A stretch of DNA of 24,816 nucleotides from Pseudomonadota bacterium (GTDB lineage Bacteria > Pseudomonadota > Gammaproteobacteria > Burkholderiales > Burkholderiaceae_C), in assembly GCA_023460715.1 (NCBI GenBank), contig JAEWPH010000205.1, positions 1 through 24,816 of the forward strand. The letters are read 5' to 3'. The notes under the pieces are model-generated. The model searched no databases, was not told the DNA's origin, and saw nothing but the letters and a program-made list of their open reading frames with translations. The translations under genes were made by a program, and so were the position numbers. Below, in pieces: positions 7,918 through 14,321 of the stretch. Numbering within the stretch: position 1 is the first letter of the stretch; every line of letters begins with the position of its first letter.

Positions 7918-7942
7918 TCTCCCTCCCTCAACTTGCTAGTTT

Positions 7943-8626
7943 CTAAAATCGTCGGCCATTCCACCCATACACCACCCGTCCGCAGATCCGCACCGGCTGC
8001 GAGCCGTCCAGTACATCCACTGTCCGCACGTTCGGGTTGTCGCTGGTCACCACGTGCGCACCATCCATGCGCCGCGTCACGCGCTTGATGAAGAGTTGGC
8101 CGTTGGCCTGGAGCACATACACGCCGTCGATATCGGCCACCTGGCAGTCCGTATCCACGATGGCGAAGTCGCCTGAATTCAGCGTGCCCAGCATGCTGTC
8201 GCCGTAGGCATGCACCACCTGCAGAGCCTCGGGCCGGCTGCGCGGCAGGTTGAGGTGTAGCCACTTCCGGGAGATCGGCACGTTCCCCAAGATCACGTCT
8301 TCAGTGATGAGATCGTTGCCCGGGCCCATGCTTCCCGTCGCACTGAACAGGGGTAGCGACACGACCTCTTCATTGGGAGCAGGCGCAGGCACAGCACCGG
8401 AGAGGTCTGAGCGAGCCCTCTGCCCCGTAATGACATACTGGACATCAACACCAAATTTGGCGGCATCAGCCAAGAACTCACTGCTCGGGTAGTTTTTGGC
8501 GCTTTCCCAGTTCTGCAGCGTTCGCAGCTTAGTCCCACCCTTCTCCGCTAGCGCTGACTGGGACAGCCTCAGTCGCTCCCGCTCCTCGACCAGCCGGGAC
8601 GCAATGCCACCATTTTTTTCACTCAT
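7943..8626 (-). CDS. Phage repressor, HTH + S24 peptidase-like (CI type)
   Basis: An N-terminal XRE helix-turn-helix (about residues 8-60, with LSQSALAEKGGTKLRTLQNWE) is followed by a linker and a LexA/CI-type S24 domain. That domain holds the catalytic serine in YGDSML and the lysine in LFIKRVTRR. It should keep lysogeny and be inactivated by RecA-stimulated self-cleavage. I do not see an unambiguous Ala-Gly cleavage site in the linker. The ATG at 8626 (MSEKNGG) is chosen because the HTH starts soon after it; the frame also opens from 8683, but that extension covers the likely promoter. The gene is divergent from the early operon and followed closely by the NACHT gene. Confidence 0.9.
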   Translation of the reverse strand: MSEKNGGIASRLVEERERLRLSQSALAEKGGTKLRTLQNWESAKNYPSSEFLADAAKFGVDVQYVITGQRARSDLSGAVPAPAPNEEVVSLPLFSATGSMGPGNDLITEDVILGNVPISRKWLHLNLPRSRPEALQVVHAYGDSMLGTLNSGDFAIVDTDCQVADIDGVYVLQANGQLFIKRVTRRMDGAHVVTSDNPNVRTVDVLDGSQPVRICGRVVYGWNGRRF

Positions 8627-8638
8627 TGATTGAAGTAC

Positions 8639-8695
8639 GCCATATTTGGTGATAAAGTGCGGCGCATCAGCTAAACACGCCATCTAACACGATGG
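8639..8695. promoter_or_regulatory. Lysogeny-switch control region (dyads)
   Basis: Between the divergent repressor and early operon lie an imperfect dyad CGCCA-N4-TGGTG (8639-8652) and a dyad CCATC-N6-GATGG (8680-8695). On the minus strand GTGTTAG and GTGTTTAG also recur about 13 bases apart. These are candidate operators for the repressor or the first early RHH protein. Clear -35 and -10 hexamers could not be fixed for either direction. Confidence 0.45.
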
Positions 8696-8701
8696 TACAC
8701 A

Positions 8702-8717
8702 CCGCCGCATGCGGCGG
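8702..8717. promoter_or_regulatory. Perfect 16-bp G+C palindrome at the early-operon leader
   Basis: CCGCCGCATGCGGCGG is its own reverse complement. It touches the ribosome-binding site GGGGAGG (8716-8722) of the first early gene, 12 bases before its ATG at 8730. It may be an operator for a dimeric regulator. As RNA it cannot form a hairpin with a normal loop unless its middle bases stay unpaired. Confidence 0.5.
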
Positions 8718-8729
8718 GGAGGCTTCGCC

Positions 8730-8948
8730 ATGGCATACGACAACAGGGAAGAACACGCCCGCGTGTTCCGTCACACCGTCCGGTTCAAGAAGGCCGACCA
8801 GCAGCTGCTTGCCGTGCTGGCCGACCGCCTGGGCATGCAGAAGGCCACGCTCATCGAAAACATGACGATGCGGGCCGCTGAAAAGGAGCTGCAGGAGCTG
8901 GGCCTGCTGGGCGCCGCCCCTGCCGATGGCGCCCGCGTGGGCCGCTGA
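8730..8948 (+). CDS. Small RHH-like regulator, first early gene (Cro/Cox position)
   Basis: This 72-residue protein has a basic strand-like segment HTVRFKKADQQ and two helices (LLAVLADRLG and KATLIENMTMRAAEKELQEL). That pattern is ribbon-helix-helix-like (Arc/MetJ/CopG). The ATG at 8730 is chosen over one at 8709 because GGGGAGG lies 7 bases before it. As the first gene divergent from the repressor it sits where P2-like phages keep Cox or Cro-type proteins, so a role in the lytic/lysogenic choice is inferred. The fold call is by eye only. Confidence 0.6.
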   Translation: MAYDNREEHARVFRHTVRFKKADQQLLAVLADRLGMQKATLIENMTMRAAEKELQELGLLGAAPADGARVGR

Positions 8949-8970
8949 CGCGCACCGAAAGCCATGCGCA

Positions 8971-9261
8971 ATGCACACCACAGATACCCAGGTGGAGGTC
9001 TCCGCCGAACTGGAGCACCGCCTGGAGCTGCTGCGCAAGCACCACGGGCTGGCAACCACCACCGCCGTGGTCGAGCTGCTGATTAGCCGGCAGATCGACC
9101 GCAGCGTGTACGAGATGACGGGCAAGCGGCCCGGCCCCCGGCTGGCCATCGACAACACCAAGGATGAACAACATGCAGCACACAGCGAACACCCCCACCA
9201 CGCGCTTCCAGGCCCTGGTGCGCAAGAACCGCGCGGCCGGCCGGCTGGCCGCCCCCGCTGA
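8971..9261 (+). CDS. Small RHH-like protein of unknown function
   Basis: Of the 96 residues, the first 50 look like a compact DNA-binding fold: VEVSAELEHRLELLRKHHG followed by TTAVVELLISRQID, again resembling ribbon-helix-helix. The C-terminal 40 residues are His/Pro/Arg-rich and overlap the next gene by up to 98 bases, so this tail may be little constrained. It starts 22 bp after the previous gene. Function unknown; probably one of several small early regulators. Confidence 0.5.
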   Translation: MHTTDTQVEVSAELEHRLELLRKHHGLATTTAVVELLISRQIDRSVYEMTGKRPGPRLAIDNTKDEQHAAHSEHPHHALPGPGAQEPRGRPAGRPR

Positions 9262-9436
9262 GCCCAAGCAGAAGATGGAGCAGACGGGCATGCGCCTGTG
9301 GCCCGAAGAGCTGGCCGAGGCCAAGGCCCTGGCCGCCGGCGAAGACCGCAGCGCGGCCAGCTTCATGCGCCGCGTGTACCTGCGCGGCCTGGCCGCCTAC
9401 CGGGCCGAGCGCGACGCCAGCGCGGCAACGCAGTAA
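9164..9436 (+). CDS. Small RHH-like protein of unknown function
   Basis: The protein has 90 residues from the ATG at 9164, or 87 from the ATG at 9173, which has AAGG in better spacing before it. A third ATG at 9275 would remove the overlap with the preceding gene. The C-terminal half (MRLWPEELAEAKALAAGE, then SAASFMRRVYLRGLAAY) resembles a ribbon-helix-helix module. It would be the third such protein in a row. I do not recognise a specific family. Confidence 0.5.
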   Translation: MNNMQHTANTPTTRFQALVRKNRAAGRLAAPAEPKQKMEQTGMRLWPEELAEAKALAAGEDRSAASFMRRVYLRGLAAYRAERDASAATQ

Positions 9437-9509
9437 GCAGGGGCAGCAAATAGCAGCACAAGAGCCGCTCAAAAGCGCCAGCACCACACCGCAGAGGGAG
9501 CACCCGCAC

Positions 9510-10217
9510 ATGATGCACACCACCGCCGAGCATGACGCGCTTGCCAGCGCCACGCAGCACGCCTACATGCGTATCACCATTGCCTGCCCGCACTGCCTTG
9601 CCAAGGCCCAGGCCGTGCACAGCGAAGAGCTGTCGCCCCTGCTGCGCGAGATTACCTACCGCTGCAGCAACTGGCGCTGCGGCCACGTGTACGTGGCGGG
9701 CCTGGAGGTGCTGCGCACCCTGGCGGCCAGCGCCATGCCGACCCCCGGCGTACAGCTGCCCATGAGCCGGCTGGCCCGGCGCGAGCAGATGGCGTTCGAC
9801 CTGGCCGGCACGCCCGGCGCAGACTACGCGGCCAACCTGCTGCAGCCCATGAGCGACTGGGGCACGGCCCCCGGCACCAGCGCTTGCCGCGCCACCGGCC
9901 AAGGCGACGCAGGCCGCTACCTGCGCATCAACACCGCTTGCCCCCACTGCCGCGCCCGCGCGGTGGCGATCGACAGCCGCGAGATGAGCCGCACCATGCG
10001 CGAGATCACCTACCGCTGCAGCAACTGGCGCTGCGGCCACGTGTACGTGGCAAGCCTGGAGGTGCTGCGCACCCTGTCGCCCAGCGCCATGCCGGCCATG
10101 GATGTGGCCCTGCCGTTTGACCGCAGCGTGCGCCGCGAGCGCCTGGCCTTGCAGCTGGCCAGCGCCGAAACCGCGCGCCCGCGCACCCCGTGGAGCGCTA
10201 CGGCCACCACGCCCTAG
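9510..10217 (+). CDS. Tandem Ogr/Delta-type zinc-finger transcription activator
   Basis: This 235-residue protein carries two copies of an Ogr-like zinc module. The first has C26-x2-C29 and C52-x4-C57, in ACPHC and YRCSNWRCGHVYV. The second is the same pattern 118 residues later (C144, C147, C170, C175). P2 Ogr has one such module and P4 Delta has two; both activate P2 late promoters, so a late-gene activator role is likely. A 97-bp segment is nearly identical between the copies, so the duplication is recent or kept uniform. It lies in the early operon, not behind gpD as ogr does in P2. Start ATG 9510 follows an AGAGGGAG ribosome-binding site. Confidence 0.85.
   Translation: MMHTTAEHDALASATQHAYMRITIACPHCLAKAQAVHSEELSPLLREITYRCSNWRCGHVYVAGLEVLRTLAASAMPTPGVQLPMSRLARREQMAFDLAGTPGADYAANLLQPMSDWGTAPGTSACRATGQGDAGRYLRINTACPHCRARAVAIDSREMSRTMREITYRCSNWRCGHVYVASLEVLRTLSPSAMPAMDVALPFDRSVRRERLALQLASAETARPRTPWSATATTP
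9645..9741 (+). repeat. Direct repeat, copy 1 (Ogr module)
   Basis: This segment, from CGCGAGATTACC to AGCGCCATGCC, recurs 354 bp downstream with only a few base changes and encodes the second half of the first zinc module. The spacing is an exact multiple of three, so deletion between copies would leave an in-frame single-module Ogr protein. Confidence 0.85.
9999..10095 (+). repeat. Direct repeat, copy 2 (Ogr module)
   Basis: This is the second copy of the near-identical 97-bp segment, encoding the second half of zinc module 2. The few differences include GATTACC/GATCACC and GTGGCGGGC/GTGGCAAGC. Confidence 0.85.
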
Positions 10218-10230
10218 CTTTCCCCCCTGA

Positions 10231-10249
10231 GCCGCTGAAAGGCAGCGGC
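10231..10249 (+). terminator. Hairpin after the Delta-like gene
   Basis: GCCGCTG and CAGCGGC form a perfect 7-bp stem with an AAAGG loop, 13 bp after the stop. A run of six T occurs only about 18 bases further on, so this is at best an imperfect terminator or an attenuator within the early operon. Confidence 0.4.
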
Positions 10250-10330
10250 GCCCTACCCCCCACTCGCTTTTTTGCACGGCGGCAACGCCTGCAGGGATTT
10301 GCTTTGCCCGAAGAAAACGGAGGTCTGCCC

Positions 10331-10753
10331 ATGTCCACACGAACCACCGCCCGCCGCAACGCGCCGCCAAAGCCCTTGGCCGCCCAGCTGCTGGCCTACG
10401 AGCACGGCCGGCACGCGGACCGGCTGGCCGCCATCAAGCGCATGGCCGCACGGCTGGCGCTGCTGGATGCCTTCATGCCTGCGCTGGCGGCGGCGGGCAT
10501 CGCGCTGAACCTGGACGAGATGCACGACTACAGCGGCAAGGCGATCTACCTGGGCTCGGGCATCCTTGACCACACGCGCAATGCCAGGCTTGCCAACGTG
10601 CTGGTGCGCGCCGGCATGCGGGTGGACGCGCGCAAGGACTACGACTACGGCCAGCAAGACGTGCGGCTGGAGCTGGCGAAGGGCCGGCTGCGCGTGTTCA
10701 TCACCATCGACGGCCGGGCCAAGCACCTGCTGGAGGTGCCGGCATGCGCGTGA
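10331..10753 (+). CDS. Phage early protein of unknown function
   Basis: The 140-residue protein has a basic N-terminus, a helical middle (DRLAAIKRMAARLALLDAF) and a C-terminal part with predicted strands (VRLELAKGRLRVFITIDG). No family recognised. The ATG at 10331 is preceded by CGGAGG at good spacing. It overlaps the next gene by 10 bases, which indicates translational coupling in the run of genes leading to gpA. Confidence 0.65.
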   Translation: MSTRTTARRNAPPKPLAAQLLAYEHGRHADRLAAIKRMAARLALLDAFMPALAAAGIALNLDEMHDYSGKAIYLGSGILDHTRNARLANVLVRAGMRVDARKDYDYGQQDVRLELAKGRLRVFITIDGRAKHLLEVPACA

Positions 10754-10896
10754 TGGCCGCCCGCATCGCCCTGCTGTCCATCGCGCTGGCCGTGGTGGGC
10801 ATGGGCGCCAACGCTGCGCCGCTGGTGTGGCTGTCTCTGGCCCTGGGCCTGGTGGGCTTGGGCGCGTTCATCGCCGCGCTGTGGAGCCGGCCGTGA
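10744..10896 (+). CDS. Small membrane protein with two hydrophobic helices
   Basis: The 50-residue protein starts MRVMAARIALLS and is almost entirely two hydrophobic segments (about 6-22 and 26-46) ending in WSRP, so it should lie in the inner membrane as a hairpin. The start ATG lies inside the end of the previous gene, and its own stop overlaps a GTG (GTGA) that starts the next gene. Such small two-helix proteins occur in phage early regions; a specific role cannot be read from the sequence. Confidence 0.55.
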   Translation: MRVMAARIALLSIALAVVGMGANAAPLVWLSLALGLVGLGAFIAALWSRP

Positions 10897-11057
10897 GCGT
10901 GTACGCGATGACGTACCGCACGGCCGATGGCTTGCACATGCTGCCGGTGCTTGCTGCCAGCATGCCCGCCGCGTGGGCCTGCGCGTTCGACGTGGTGGAG
11001 GCCCTGGGCCTGCCCGTGGCGGGCTTTGGCTTGCGCCGCGTGGGGGCGCCTGCGTGA
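10893..11057 (+). CDS. Very small phage protein of unknown function
   Basis: The frame of 54 residues starts at a GTG that overlaps the preceding stop and ends in GTGA, which in turn supplies the start of the next gene. The product begins (M)SVYAMTYRTADG and has an alanine-rich helical middle. The tight overlap on both sides is the main evidence that it is a gene. No family recognised. Confidence 0.45.
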   Translation: MSVYAMTYRTADGLHMLPVLAASMPAAWACAFDVVEALGLPVAGFGLRRVGAPA

Positions 11058-11458
11058 GCGCTGTTCTGGCCGTGGACGATGCGCCAGCGCCCGCGCCTGC
11101 GGCGCCGTGCCTGCGCGTGCTGAATGTGCTGCAGCCCATGCCCGGCCTGGGCAAGGCGGCGCCGGCGCAGGGCGAGGTTTTCGACAAGCTGATGCAGCTG
11201 CGCGACGAGTTTGCGCGCATTGCCAGCGATGGCCGCTTTTTGGATGCGGCGGCGCGCGAGTGGCGCACGCTGCCGCGCAGCTGGCGCGAAGACTTGCTGA
11301 CGCTGGCCGGCCTGGGCGACGACTTGGACACGCTGCAGCTGCTGGCCGGGCGTGACTGGCACGAGATTCCGCCGCCCGAGCGGGGCCGCATCAGCGGCGT
11401 GGTGCGCAGCGCCAAGCGCTACCTGGCGCCGCTGGTGGCATTGGCGGCCAAAGGCTGA
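11054..11458 (+). CDS. Phage early protein of unknown function
   Basis: This 134-residue protein starts at GTG 11054, overlapping the previous stop. After a Pro/Ala-rich N-terminus it has a helical, charged core (EVFDKLMQLRDEFARIAS, AAREWRTLPRSWREDLLTLAG) and a C-terminal basic stretch. It stands directly before gpA (3-bp gap), so a role in replication is conceivable but not shown by any motif. Confidence 0.6.
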   Translation: MSAVLAVDDAPAPAPAAPCLRVLNVLQPMPGLGKAAPAQGEVFDKLMQLRDEFARIASDGRFLDAAAREWRTLPRSWREDLLTLAGLGDDLDTLQLLAGRDWHEIPPPERGRISGVVRSAKRYLAPLVALAAKG

Positions 11459-11461
11459 GCG

Positions 11462-13441
11462 ATGGCGACGATTCCGCGCAAGCTGCCCAACGCGAGCCTG
11501 GCCGACTGGGAGCGCAACAAGCCCACGCCGCACATGGCGCGCAAGCACATGGAGCGCGTGATCCGCTGCGCGCCGGTGGGCTGGCAGGCGGCGATACGCG
11601 ACCGCTTTGACGCCGCCCGGCCGCCGCTGATGGGGGCGGCCATGACGGCGGCGGAGTTCTTGGCCACGCCGCCTGACTGGGCCGTGGCGTGGGATCTGCT
11701 GCAGGCCATTGCCCGCTTTGAAGACGACTACGGCGCGGCCACGCTGTGGAACCTGGACGATTACGAAATCTGCGAGATGGCGAAGAAGCTGGCGGCCGAG
11801 GCCGACGAGCTGGACGCCATCACCAGCCGCGACAGCGGCACGCTGGCCGCGCGGGTGGATGCCATACGCATGCTGGTGCGCTGTGTGGGCATTACCGAAG
11901 ACAAGCCCATCGTGGGCGAGCCGGCCATCAAACGCGCGCAGGATGCGGCTTGGTGGCGCAAGCGCCTGCGCGTGCACGTGGCCCGCACCGTGGAGGCCGG
12001 CGATATTGGTCTGGGCCTGGTGCACAAGGGCCGCGGCGGCTACGTGAGCGAGAACGGGCTGCGCCGCCGGCAAGACCAGCTCAAGCGCAACGCCGAGGCG
12101 CTGGAGCGCACGCTGTTCCGCAATGAGGCCGGCCAGGTCTACAACCTGCGCGAGCTGGCGGCGCTGGGCATGGCGAACCCAATCAACCGCGGCGGCGAGC
12201 TGATGACGCGTATCCGCGGCGCGGAGGAATACGCCGATGCGCGCGGGCATGTGGGCCTGTTCCTGACCCTGACGCTGCCCAGCCGCTTCCACCCCGTGAA
12301 GCTGGGCAGCGGCGGCCGGCCCATTCCCAACACGAAATACGACGGCGCCACGCCCCGCGACGGGCAGCTGTGGCTGCGCGACAAGTGGTCTAGAACGCGC
12401 TCAGCCCTGGCGCGCAAGGGCGTGCGCATGTATGGCCTGCGCGTGGCCGAGCCGCACCACGACGCCACCCCGCATTGGCACGCGCTGGTGTGGGTAGAGA
12501 GCGAAGAAGAGGCGCAGCTGGTGGAGGCTCAGATCCGCCATTACTGGCTGAGCGACGACGGCGACGAGCGCGGCGCGTTTGAAAACCGCGTGAACGTGAA
12601 GCGCATGACCAAGGGCGGCGCCGCGGGCTATGTGGCGAAGTACATCGCCAAGAGCGTGGGCCACCTGGCGCTGGCCGAACACCGCGACGTGGTGGACGGC
12701 CAGCAGATCACGCTGGACCTGGGCGACCACGACCCGCACGATGTGCAGGAGACGGGCGAGGGCTTTCGCCGGGTGGACGCATGGGCCGCGAGCTGGGGCA
12801 TCCGCCAGTTCCAAACCATCGGCATGCCGAGCGTGACGGTGTGGCGCGAGCTGCGCCGCGTGTCGCCCGACCAGCTGGAGCTGTTCCAGCGCGAGGGCGA
12901 CCGGGCGACGGTGCGGGCGTTTCAGGCGTGCCACCGGCATGGCGATTTGCGCGCGGACTGGCGCCTGTTCATGGAGGCCATGGGCGGCCACGCGCTGCCC
13001 CGGCGCTGCTGGCACCTGCGCACGGCACACCGCACGCCGGAAGACGGCCAGGTGAACAAGTACGGCGAGCCGGTGAAGGTGGGCCGCATCGTGGGCGTGA
13101 AGGCGCAGCGCGGGCGCATGTGCGGGCGCTGGATGGTGAGCCGCCGCATTGCCTGGGCGCCTGTGCTGGGCGAGGCCACGCACGCCGCGCATGCCCCTGC
13201 GGCCGGCGATGCGCAGGGCGCGGGCACGGCCCTGCACCGCGCCGCCTTGGCGGCGCCTTGGACTGGTTTCAATAACTGTACGGCCCGCCTGGACGGCGCC
13301 CTGCCGAAGGCCGTTCTGGCCCCCCGCGACCACGATCCAGCCGAGTGGCTGACCCCGGAAGTGGTCGATTTCTACAAAAACCTGCGGGCCGAAGAAGCCA
13401 CGGCTGCGGCAGATGACGAAGAAGACGGGTGGGACTGGTGA
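11462..13441 (+). CDS. Phage replication initiation endonuclease gpA (HUH, rolling circle)
   Basis: This 659-residue protein matches the P2 gpA / phage GPA family, which nicks the origin and starts rolling-circle replication. The HUH motif is H338-W-H340 in TPHWHALVWV, preceded by the strand VGLFLTLTLPSRFHPV. The tyrosine pair typical of the family is Y390-x3-Y394 in GYVAKYIAKSVG. The P2 origin lies inside gene A, so this gene probably contains ori as well. ATG 11462 follows the preceding gene by 3 bp with AAAGG upstream. Length is in the range of P2 gpA. The stop overlaps a GTG (GTGA at 13438-13441). Confidence 0.92.
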   Translation: MATIPRKLPNASLADWERNKPTPHMARKHMERVIRCAPVGWQAAIRDRFDAARPPLMGAAMTAAEFLATPPDWAVAWDLLQAIARFEDDYGAATLWNLDDYEICEMAKKLAAEADELDAITSRDSGTLAARVDAIRMLVRCVGITEDKPIVGEPAIKRAQDAAWWRKRLRVHVARTVEAGDIGLGLVHKGRGGYVSENGLRRRQDQLKRNAEALERTLFRNEAGQVYNLRELAALGMANPINRGGELMTRIRGAEEYADARGHVGLFLTLTLPSRFHPVKLGSGGRPIPNTKYDGATPRDGQLWLRDKWSRTRSALARKGVRMYGLRVAEPHHDATPHWHALVWVESEEEAQLVEAQIRHYWLSDDGDERGAFENRVNVKRMTKGGAAGYVAKYIAKSVGHLALAEHRDVVDGQQITLDLGDHDPHDVQETGEGFRRVDAWAASWGIRQFQTIGMPSVTVWRELRRVSPDQLELFQREGDRATVRAFQACHRHGDLRADWRLFMEAMGGHALPRRCWHLRTAHRTPEDGQVNKYGEPVKVGRIVGVKAQRGRMCGRWMVSRRIAWAPVLGEATHAAHAPAAGDAQGAGTALHRAALAAPWTGFNNCTARLDGALPKAVLAPRDHDPAEWLTPEVVDFYKNLRAEEATAAADDEEDGWDW

Positions 13442-13590
13442 CGACGCGCCCCTCATCCGCCCCACAGGCCGGCCAGGCCGGCCGCCGCATGCACGAAACC
13501 GCCGCAGAGCTGCGCCGCGTGCTGTTGGCCGCCCGCCACCCGCGCGGATCTCTCCCTTCCCTCTTTCCCACAGCCCGAAAGGACCAATCC

Positions 13591-13812
13591 ATGAACGCCA
13601 AACGCACCGAGCCGCGCGTGCACTGCTTTCAGCGCGCACGCCAGGGCGACTACGTGCCGGCCGCCGGCACTACGCCCGACCACCTGCGCGCCGTGTACGA
13701 GGCAGAGCGCCGCCGCATCGCCGACGCCGAGAAGCCGCGCCGCAAGCGCCGCCAGCCTGCCGCAGCGCCAGCCATCAACCCCCGCCAGGGCCAGCTGCAG
13801 CTGGTGGCCTGA
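13591..13812 (+). CDS. Small basic phage protein of unknown function
   Basis: This encodes 73 residues with a basic C-terminal half (YEAERRRIADAEKPRRKRRQP) that could bind nucleic acid. The ATG at 13591 is chosen because AAAGGA lies 7 bases upstream. The same frame opens at GTG 13438, overlapping the gpA stop, so a longer product of 124 residues is possible. The extra part is of mixed character and the 149-bp leader otherwise holds nothing seen. No family recognised. Confidence 0.55.
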   Translation: MNAKRTEPRVHCFQRARQGDYVPAAGTTPDHLRAVYEAERRRIADAEKPRRKRRQPAAAPAINPRQGQLQLVA

Positions 13813-13843
13813 CCCATCACGCAACCCAAGAGAAAGACAGACC

Positions 13844-14098
13844 ATGCGAACCACGCCGTTCCACCCCTACCCCGCCAAGACCTACCCCGCACCGCTGGTG
13901 CAGCACGTGCAGGCCCTGCACAGCTATCGCGCCACGCTGATGCCGGCGAACGCCACGCCATCGGACGTGGAAGACCTGGCCGACGCCGGCCTGCTGCCCA
14001 CCATCCGCCTCAAGGCCGCGAGCGCCACCCAGGCCGAAGCCAACGCCCACTTGGTGACGGGCAAGGGCGTGCTGCGCGTTGAGCGCGTGGAGGGCTGA
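13844..14098 (+). CDS. Small phage protein of unknown function
   Basis: The 84-residue protein begins MRTTPFHPYPAKTYPAP and continues with a soluble, helical middle (PSDVEDLADAGLLPTIRLKA). No domain recognised. AAGAGAAAG before the ATG can act as ribosome-binding site. It lies 31 bp after the previous gene and 3 bp before the next in the same operon. Confidence 0.6.
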   Translation: MRTTPFHPYPAKTYPAPLVQHVQALHSYRATLMPANATPSDVEDLADAGLLPTIRLKAASATQAEANAHLVTGKGVLRVERVEG

Positions 14099-14101
14099 GC
14101 G

Positions 14102-14308
14102 ATGACCAGAGCGAAGAACGCCAACGCCCTGGCGCACCCGATCGAGCCGGCGAAATGGGCAGAGATGCGCGAAGCCGAGCGCGTGCAGTACGGCACTGCG
14201 CAGCCCAAGCGCATGGACTGGCGCGCTGGTGCGCCGTACACCTGCCCGGAACTGCGGCATCGAAGTGCTGGTGCGCACCGGCATAACTTGGCGAACAGCC
14301 CGCGTTAA
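14102..14308 (+). CDS. Small phage protein of unknown function
   Basis: This encodes 68 residues, MTRAKNANALAHPIEP onward, hydrophilic with an aromatic/proline patch near residue 45 (MDWRAGAPYTCPEL). No family recognised. Its stop is 13 bp before the methyltransferase start, and its last bases carry the AAGGGAGGG ribosome-binding site used by that gene. Confidence 0.5.
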   Translation: MTRAKNANALAHPIEPAKWAEMREAERVQYGTAQPKRMDWRAGAPYTCPELRHRSAGAHRHNLANSPR

Positions 14309-14321
14309 GGGAGGGAGTGAT

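Noticed and set aside
8627..8683. Longer N-terminus of the repressor (start at 8683)
   Set aside because: The 19 extra residues are not HTH-like and cover the region where the promoter should lie; the start at 8626 fits better.
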